Below are positions 6,859 through 10,951 of a stretch of 10,951 nt of DNA, in pieces. The notes beneath the pieces are model-generated. The model worked only from the letters and a program-made list of their open reading frames with translations. It was not told the origin of the DNA and did no database searches. Position 1 is the stretch's first letter, and each line of letters opens with the position of its first letter. The position numbers were made by a program, and so were the translations under genes. The DNA is taken from NCBI GenBank assembly GCA_002171155.1, contig NHHF01000023.1, positions 1 to 10,951 on the forward strand, given 5' to 3'. Source of the DNA: Betaproteobacteria bacterium TMED156. GTDB lineage: Bacteria > Pseudomonadota > Gammaproteobacteria > Burkholderiales > Burkholderiaceae_A.

Positions 6859-9201
6859 TTACAATTCAAGTGGTTCAATGGATTTTTTTGATTTTGGGCC
6901 TGACTTGTTTTGTGATTGGGAAGGCCATTTTAAAATAATTTTTTCTGACTTGGAATCTAATTTAATATCAACCCTGCCTCCATTGACCAGTCTTCCAAAC
7001 AGAAGCTCATCAGCGAGAAGTTTTCTTATTGAATCCTGAATCAACCTTTGCATTGGTCTAGCTCCCATAGCGGGGTCAAAACCATTTTTTGCAAGGTAGC
7101 CTTTAACGTTATCAGAGACTGAAATTTCAACTTTCTTTTCATGAAGTTGTTCCTCTAATTCTATAAGGAATTTATCAACCACCCTAAGAATAACCTCTTC
7201 AGGAAGAGGCTGAAAAGAAACAATTGCATCTAATCTGTTTCTAAACTCTGGGGAAAACATTTTTTTTATATCAGCCATCTCATCACCTTGCTCTATTGAG
7301 TTTGAGAACCCAATAGAGTTGCGATTTAAAGTTTCAGCACCAGCATTTGTTGTCATGATTATTATTGTATTTGTAAAGACAGCTTTTCTTCCGTTATTGT
7401 CAGTTAACTTACCGTGGTCCATTACCTGTAATAAAAGGCTAAAAACATCAGGATGAGCTTTTTCAATTTCATCAAGAAGTAGAACAGAATGAGGAGTTTT
7501 AGTAATTGATTCCGTCAATAACCCTCCTTGGTCAAAGCCAACATAACCTGGAGGAGCCCCTATAAGACGTGATACTGAGTGCCTCTCCATATATTCTGAC
7601 ATATCAAATCTGATTAAATCGATACCTAAAAGGTAGGCTAGCTGTTTAGCTACCTCAGTTTTTCCAACACCAGTAGGACCCGAAAAAAGGAAACTTCCTA
7701 TTGGTTTTTCTTTCTTTCCCAGCCCAGAACGTGACATCTTTATTGCTGAAGTTAAAGCATCAATAGCAAGATCTTGTCCAAATACAACATTTTTTAAATT
7801 TCTATCTAATTTAGATAGAACTTTTTTGTCATCAACACTTACTGTTTGAGGTGGAATTCGAGCAATTTTGGAAACAATATCTTCAATTTCTAATTTTCCA
7901 ATAGTTCTCTTTTTTTTACTCTTGGGCAAAATCCTTTGGGCGGCTCCAGCTTCATCAATAACGTCGATAGCTTTATCAGGGAGGTGACGATCGTTAATAT
8001 ATTTCGCAGATAATTCAGCCGCAGCAAGAAGAGCTCCAGATTGGTATTTAACTTTGTGATGCTCTTCAAACCTTGATTTCAAACCTCTAAGAATCTGAAT
8101 TGTTTGATCAACAGACGGTTCCAAGACCTCAATTTTTTGAAATCTTCTGGACAAAGCATGATCCTTCTCAAAAATACCTCTAAATTCTGTATAGGTTGTA
8201 GCTCCGATGCAGCGAAGAGCTCCTGAAGAAAGTGCTGGCTTTAGTAAATTTGATGCATCAAGAGTCCCACCAGAAGCAGAACCAGCTCCAATCAATGTGT
8301 GTATCTCGTCAATAAATAGAATTGCGTTTGGTTCCTCTTGTAATTGATTAAGAACAGCTTTCAATCTCTGTTCAAAATCACCTCTGTACTTTGTTCCAGC
8401 AAGTAGAGCCCCCATGTCAAGTGTGTAGACAATAGATGTACACAATATTTCAGGAACTTCCTCTTTTGTAACCCTCCAAGCAAGTCCTTCGGCAATAGCA
8501 GTCTTACCAACACCAGCCTCACCAACAAGAAGTGGATTATTTTTTCTTCTCCTGCACAAAACTTGAACAACTCTCTCTACTTCTGGTTCTCTGCCAATCA
8601 ATGGATCAATTTTTCCTTTTTTTGCGAGAATATTAAGATTCTGTGCATATTGATCAAGTGGAGTTGGCTGAGTGGAAGAAGCATTATTGCTGTTATTGGG
8701 ATTGATATTTTCAGTTTCTGTAGCGGTAGTCTCATTTGTCTGAGTTTGATTTGTTGCTGGAGGAACTTTTGATATTCCATGCGCAATGAAATTGACAACA
8801 TCCAACCTAGTAATTCCTTGCTGATGAAGGTAATAGACGGCATGTGAATCCTTTTCACCGAATATAGCAACCAAAACATTTGCACCGTTTACTTCTTTTT
8901 TTCCATTGGAAGTTGACTGAACATGCATGATAGCTCTCTGAATTACTCTCTGAAAACCCAAAGTCGGTTGTGTTTCAACTTCCTCAACCCCTCCCACAAT
9001 TGGAGTATTCTCCTTGATAAAATTGGTGAGAGCCTTTTTTAATTCATCGCTATTAACTGCACATGCTTGAAGAATATTGGATGCAGAGGGATTGTCAATT
9101 AGCGCAAGCAACAAATGCTCAACAGTTATGAATTCGTGTCTTTGTTGTCGGGCCTCAACAAAGGCCATGTGTAAAGTTACTTCAAGTTCCTGCGAAATCA
9201 T
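6859..9201 (-). CDS. clpA: ClpA, ATP-dependent unfoldase of the ClpAP protease
   Basis: Hexameric double-ring AAA+ unfoldase that feeds substrates into the ClpP chamber and works with the adaptor ClpS in the N-degron pathway. I take the ATG at 9201, giving 780 residues (E. coli: 758) and the family start MISQELEV; it overlaps the clpS stop as ATGA and has a strong GGAGAG Shine-Dalgarno. Seen in order: N domain (1-145); a long Asn/Thr-rich linker (about 148-180); D1 Walker A GEAGVGKT (227-234) and Walker B ILFIDEIH (294-301); D2 Walker A GPTGVGKT (508-515) and Walker B LLLDEIEK (574-581); ClpP-docking tripeptide IGF (630-632); sensor 2 GARP (713-716). The last 20 residues form a Lys/Ser-rich tail. 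The IGF loop and the ClpS neighbour make ClpA rather than ClpB or ClpC the secure call. The cytochrome gene follows at once. clpP is not in the window. Confidence 0.98.
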   Translation of the reverse strand: MISQELEVTLHMAFVEARQQRHEFITVEHLLLALIDNPSASNILQACAVNSDELKKALTNFIKENTPIVGGVEEVETQPTLGFQRVIQRAIMHVQSTSNGKKEVNGANVLVAIFGEKDSHAVYYLHQQGITRLDVVNFIAHGISKVPPATNQTQTNETTATETENINPNNSNNASSTQPTPLDQYAQNLNILAKKGKIDPLIGREPEVERVVQVLCRRRKNNPLLVGEAGVGKTAIAEGLAWRVTKEEVPEILCTSIVYTLDMGALLAGTKYRGDFEQRLKAVLNQLQEEPNAILFIDEIHTLIGAGSASGGTLDASNLLKPALSSGALRCIGATTYTEFRGIFEKDHALSRRFQKIEVLEPSVDQTIQILRGLKSRFEEHHKVKYQSGALLAAAELSAKYINDRHLPDKAIDVIDEAGAAQRILPKSKKKRTIGKLEIEDIVSKIARIPPQTVSVDDKKVLSKLDRNLKNVVFGQDLAIDALTSAIKMSRSGLGKKEKPIGSFLFSGPTGVGKTEVAKQLAYLLGIDLIRFDMSEYMERHSVSRLIGAPPGYVGFDQGGLLTESITKTPHSVLLLDEIEKAHPDVFSLLLQVMDHGKLTDNNGRKAVFTNTIIIMTTNAGAETLNRNSIGFSNSIEQGDEMADIKKMFSPEFRNRLDAIVSFQPLPEEVILRVVDKFLIELEEQLHEKKVEISVSDNVKGYLAKNGFDPAMGARPMQRLIQDSIRKLLADELLFGRLVNGGRVDIKLDSKSEKIILKWPSQSQNKSGPKSKKSIEPLEL

Positions 9202-9506
9202 GCTCTCTCCATTATGCACTGTAAGGGGTGTTGATAAGATTTTGAAAAGTTTTTAACTAGATTAACTTTAGTTGATGCAACATCTTTTGGAAACACACCA
9301 CAAACTCCTCTTCCCTCTTTATGAACCTTTAACATAACATGTGTTGCTGCATCACGGTCCATTTTAAAGAATTTCTGCAAAACTAAAATAACAAATTCCA
9401 TAGGGGTGTAATCATCGTTAAGCAAAGCAACTTCATAAAGTGGGGGTGGTTTAAGACCCAGCTTTTTCTCTTCAATTACTACATCATCTTGCGTATTAAT
9501 ACTCAT
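9198..9506 (-). CDS. clpS: ClpS, ClpA adaptor for N-degron substrates
   Basis: Small cytoplasmic adaptor that binds proteins with destabilising N-terminal residues (Leu, Phe, Trp, Tyr) and delivers them to the ClpA N domain. The 102 residues contain an acidic, flexible N-terminal extension (about 1-20) that in this family enters the ClpA pore, then the folded core with [13 protein letters not shown] (28-40; the Asn-Asp-Asp and Met of the N-degron pocket) and [18 protein letters not shown] (60-77; the His of the pocket). Length is close to E. coli ClpS (106). The start is the ATG at 9506; another ATG four bases upstream is out of frame and soon meets a stop. No clear Shine-Dalgarno is visible. 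It is the first gene of the minus-strand unit and overlaps clpA by four bases (ATGA), so the two are translationally coupled. Its promoter must lie in the divergent region shared with csp. Confidence 0.96.
   Translation of the reverse strand: MSINTQDDVVIEEKKLGLKPPPLYEVALLNDDYTPMEFVILVLQKFFKMDRDAATHVMLKVHKEGRGVCGVFPKDVASTKVNLVKNFSKSYQHPLQCIMERA
9202..9211 (-). promoter_or_regulatory. Shine-Dalgarno that fixes the clpA start
   Basis: On the minus strand GGAGAGAGC directly precedes the ATG at 9201, placing GGAG about five bases from the start. It lies within the last codons of clpS. It supports the start at 9201 rather than an in-frame ATG at 9219 that would add six residues not seen in the ClpA family. 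Confidence 0.75.
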
Positions 9507-9579
9507 ACATAATAATAAACATAAATTGCATTAAAAAAATATGCAAGAAAACTACTTATAATCCAGTATAGACAAAGGG

Positions 9580-9610
9580 CTATTAAGCTAATATGATACA
9601 TTAGTAATAG
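9580..9610. repeat. 11-bp hairpin / inverted repeat with a 2-base bulge
   Basis: The left arm is CTATTA (9580-9585), then unpaired AG (9586-9587), then CTAAT (9588-9592). The 7-base loop is ATGATAC (9593-9599). The right arm is ATTAG (9600-9604) followed directly by TAATAG (9605-9610). All eleven pairs are Watson-Crick. A few more G-C pairs between GGG (9577-9579) and the bases up to 9616 are possible with bulges. No T-run follows on either strand, so it is not a typical terminator. It may be a structural element near the 5' end of the csp leader or a regulator binding site; the sequence alone does not decide. Confidence 0.6.
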
Positions 9611-9710
9611 TGCGCCAGACTAAATATATTGATAATGACTAAAATGATGTGATGTTTTATGCATTTGGTTTATATGTTTTAAAAAGACGGGTGTTTTTTT
9701 GGTTTTGTTT

Positions 9711-9715
9711 AAGGA
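9711..9715 (+). promoter_or_regulatory. Strong Shine-Dalgarno of csp
   Basis: AAGGA ends eight bases before the csp ATG at 9724, a good match in sequence and spacing. It stands out because most genes in this window lack a recognisable ribosome-binding site; the other clear one is GGAGAG before clpA. This fits a gene that must be translated very efficiently. Confidence 0.75.
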
Positions 9716-9723
9716 AATGAAGT

Positions 9724-9930
9724 ATGTCTACAGGTACAGTTAAGTGGTTTAATGATGCTAAAGGTTTTGGATTTATTACCCCCGACGAAGGTGGTGAAGA
9801 CGTTTTTGCACACTTTTCAGCGATACAATCGGCTGGTTTTAGATCTTTGAAAGAAGGACAAAAAGTCCAATTTGATATTGTTCAAGGTCCAAAAGGTAAA
9901 CAAGCATCTAATATCGCGCCGGTTGCTTAA
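9724..9930 (+). CDS. cspA: Cold-shock protein, CspA family
   Basis: Single cold-shock (OB-fold) domain of 68 residues that binds single-stranded RNA and DNA; family members melt RNA structure and help translation in the cold or act constitutively as RNA chaperones. The sequence shows the start [17 protein letters not shown] with RNP1 (KGFGFI, 13-18), RNP2 (DVFAHF, 26-31), and the C-terminal [11 protein letters not shown] segment. It is nearly identical to betaproteobacterial CspA/CspD-type proteins as I remember them, which is part of the taxonomic argument. It has the best ribosome-binding site in the window (AAGGA) and a long upstream region with a hairpin. It is divergent from clpS and convergent with icd. 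The paralogue (CspA, CspD or CspE-like) cannot be decided from one gene, so the symbol is generic. Confidence 0.95.
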   Translation: MSTGTVKWFNDAKGFGFITPDEGGEDVFAHFSAIQSAGFRSLKEGQKVQFDIVQGPKGKQASNIAPVA

Positions 9931-9958
9931 CTAATTAAATTGTAACCTAAAGTTAAAG

Positions 9959-9982
9959 CATTCTGAATTAGTTTCTGGAATG
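9959..9982. terminator. Weak candidate bidirectional terminator between csp and icd
   Basis: CATTC (9959-9963) pairs with GAATG (9978-9982), and inside this GAA (9965-9967) pairs with TTC (9973-9975), giving an interrupted 8-bp hairpin in the 52-base gap between the convergent csp and icd stops. There is no proper T-run after it on either strand, so the call rests mainly on position. Confidence 0.25.
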
Positions 9983-10951
9983 TTATGGTTTAGTCATGCC
10001 TTTAATAATTGCATGCCCAAACTCTGAACAAGAAATTTGTGTTGCGTCTGGCATTAGTCTTGCGAAATCATATGTTACCCTCTGATCTTTTATTGCATTT
10101 GTCATTCCACTTAGTATTAAGTCAGCTGCATTTTTCCAACCAATGTGACGTAACATCATTTCAGCTGACAATATGATTGATCCAGGATTTACGTAGTCTT
10201 TTCCAGCATATTTTGGTGCAGTACCGTGTGTTGCCTCAAATACAGCTACATCATCCGACAAATTAGCTCCAGGGGCGATTCCAATTCCACCTACTTGAGC
10301 TGCCAAAGCGTCTGATATGTAATCACCATTCAAATTAAGTGTTGCAATTACACTGTATTCTTTAGGCCTCAATAAAATTTGTTGAAGAAAAGCATCTGCA
10401 ATAACATCTTTGATTATTATTGGATACCCAGAGTTTGGATTGGTAATTTGGACCCACCCTCCACCTTCAAATGGTTTTGCATTATATTCTTGACTGGCTA
10501 ATTCATAACCCCAATCTCTAAAAGCCCCTTCAGTAAACTTCATGATGTTACCTTTATGCACAAGTGTTACAGAGTTCTTATTATTTTCAATCGCATAATC
10601 TAAAGCTTTTTTCACTAATCTTCTCGTTCCTTCTTGAGATACGGGCTTAATTCCAAGTGCAGAAGTGTCAGGAAATCTAATTTTTTTAACATCAAATTCG
10701 TTGCTCAATATATTAATAAGTTTTTTTGTCTTGTCAGAGCCAGCTTCAAACTCTATTCCGGCATATATATCCTCAGAATTTTCTCTAAATATAACCATAT
10801 CTGTATTTTCTGGTTCCTTCAATGGACTTGGTACTCCATCAAAATACTTAATCGGGCGTAAACATACATACAAATCAAGATTTTGTCTCAAAGCAACATT
10901 TAAAGATCTAATTCCCCCTCCAACTGGAGTAGTTAAAGGCCCTTTGATTGA
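9983..10951 (-). CDS. icd: Isocitrate dehydrogenase, NADP type, C-terminal ~322 residues (5' end outside window)
   Basis: TCA-cycle enzyme that oxidatively decarboxylates isocitrate to 2-oxoglutarate, yielding NADPH. The frame stays open to the window end, and the residues beyond the apparent TTG start at 10891 match the family ([21 protein letters not shown]), so the gene is truncated at its 5' end; E. coli Icd has 416 residues. Seen: the RSLNVALRQ substrate loop with the serine that AceK phosphorylates in E. coli, [32 protein letters not shown] with the catalytic lysine, [17 protein letters not shown] with metal-binding aspartates, and [10 protein letters not shown]. The Lys-Tyr of [10 protein letters not shown] plus the Tyr and Arg of VTYDFARLM match the NADP-specific determinants of the E. 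coli enzyme. An icd next to csp and clpS-clpA is a familiar betaproteobacterial arrangement. It is convergent with csp. Confidence 0.97.
   Translation of the reverse strand, partial: SIKGPLTTPVGGGIRSLNVALRQNLDLYVCLRPIKYFDGVPSPLKEPENTDMVIFRENSEDIYAGIEFEAGSDKTKKLINILSNEFDVKKIRFPDTSALGIKPVSQEGTRRLVKKALDYAIENNKNSVTLVHKGNIMKFTEGAFRDWGYELASQEYNAKPFEGGGWVQITNPNSGYPIIIKDVIADAFLQQILLRPKEYSVIATLNLNGDYISDALAAQVGGIGIAPGANLSDDVAVFEATHGTAPKYAGKDYVNPGSIILSAEMMLRHIGWKNAADLILSGMTNAIKDQRVTYDFARLMPDATQISCSEFGHAIIKGMTKP

Larger units (their letters stand above)
9507..9723. promoter_or_regulatory. Divergent clpS/csp intergenic region with candidate promoters
   Basis: These 217 bases hold no convincing gene and must contain the start signals for clpS (leftward) and csp (rightward). 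On the plus strand there is a perfect TATAAT at 9557-9562, though no good -35 box stands 16-18 bases before it. If used, it would give csp a leader of about 155 bases, similar in scale to the long leaders known for cspA-type genes. A second plus-strand candidate is TAAAAT at 9640-9645, also with a poor -35. On the minus strand, TATACT (9570 down to 9565) is a possible clpS -10 box with a weak -35. All assignments are by eye and tentative. The hairpin at 9580-9610 lies between these elements. Confidence 0.45.

Noticed and set aside
7291..7318. Perfect 8-bp inverted repeat (CTCTATTG / CAATAGAG, 12-base loop) inside clpA
   Set aside because: It comes from the coding sequence for a repeated Asn-Ser-Ile in the ClpP-docking loop, and a few such repeats are expected by chance in 11 kb.
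8361..8885. Several 69-95 codon frames overlapping clpA on both strands
   Set aside because: They are in other frames of a fully conserved ClpA sequence, and no motif or ribosome-binding site supports them.
9202..9219. In-frame ATG at 9219 as the clpA start
   Set aside because: It would add six residues not seen in the family and a longer clpS overlap; ATG 9201 has the Shine-Dalgarno and ATGA coupling.
10889..10891. TTG at 10891 as the start of icd
   Set aside because: The codons beyond it encode the conserved [19 protein letters not shown] segment of Icd, so this Leu codon is internal.
1..10951. CRISPR array, tRNA/rRNA gene, insertion sequence, phage or toxin-antitoxin system
   Set aside because: I saw no regularly spaced repeats, cloverleaf-like sequence, transposase or other mobile gene; almost every base belongs to identified housekeeping or sulfide-oxidation genes.

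Overview
The window is a stretch of an AT-rich bacterial chromosome (roughly one third G+C by eye) with very tight gene spacing. Gene order and protein sequence suggest a genome-streamlined proteobacterium, most likely betaproteobacterial. Three things point that way: the order ileS-lspA-coaBC-dut, the cluster clpA-clpS/csp/icd, and a CspA-type protein very close to betaproteobacterial ones. This placement is inference from remembered gene orders and has not been tested with a tree.

Layout. (1) Positions 1-4226, plus strand: an operon-like run of ileS (5' end cut off by the window), lspA, coaBC and dut. It covers isoleucyl-tRNA charging, lipoprotein signal peptide cleavage, coenzyme A synthesis and dUTP removal. 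The junctions are a 4-base ATGA overlap, a direct TAA-TTG junction and a 12-base gap. (2) Positions 4247-9506, minus strand, read right to left: clpS, clpA, a monohaem cytochrome c, a flavocytochrome c sulfide dehydrogenase flavoprotein, and transaldolase. Spacing is tight throughout (4-base overlap, 0 or 21, 38 and 9 bases), so this looks like one transcription unit. It meets dut tail to tail. (3) Positions 9507-9723: a 217-base divergent intergenic region between clpS and a cold-shock gene. It contains an 11-bp hairpin with a 2-base bulge, plus candidate promoter elements. (4) Positions 9724-9930: csp, plus strand. (5) Positions 9983-10951: icd, minus strand, cut by the window end.

How the genes fit together. 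Most of the window is housekeeping: protein quality control by the ClpS adaptor and ClpA unfoldase, TCA cycle (NADP-type isocitrate dehydrogenase), pentose-phosphate metabolism (transaldolase), CoA, dUTP and lipoprotein processing. The distinctive element is the sulfide-oxidising pair placed between clpA and tal. The flavoprotein keeps all three signature cysteines of FccB (flavin attachment and redox disulfide). Its N-terminus looks like a twin-arginine signal ending in a lipobox, followed by a Lys/Pro-rich tether, which suggests a membrane-anchored sulfide dehydrogenase. Its partner corresponds only to the first haem domain of the dihaem FccA type. I found no tRNA, rRNA, CRISPR array, insertion sequence or clearly new defence or mobile system.
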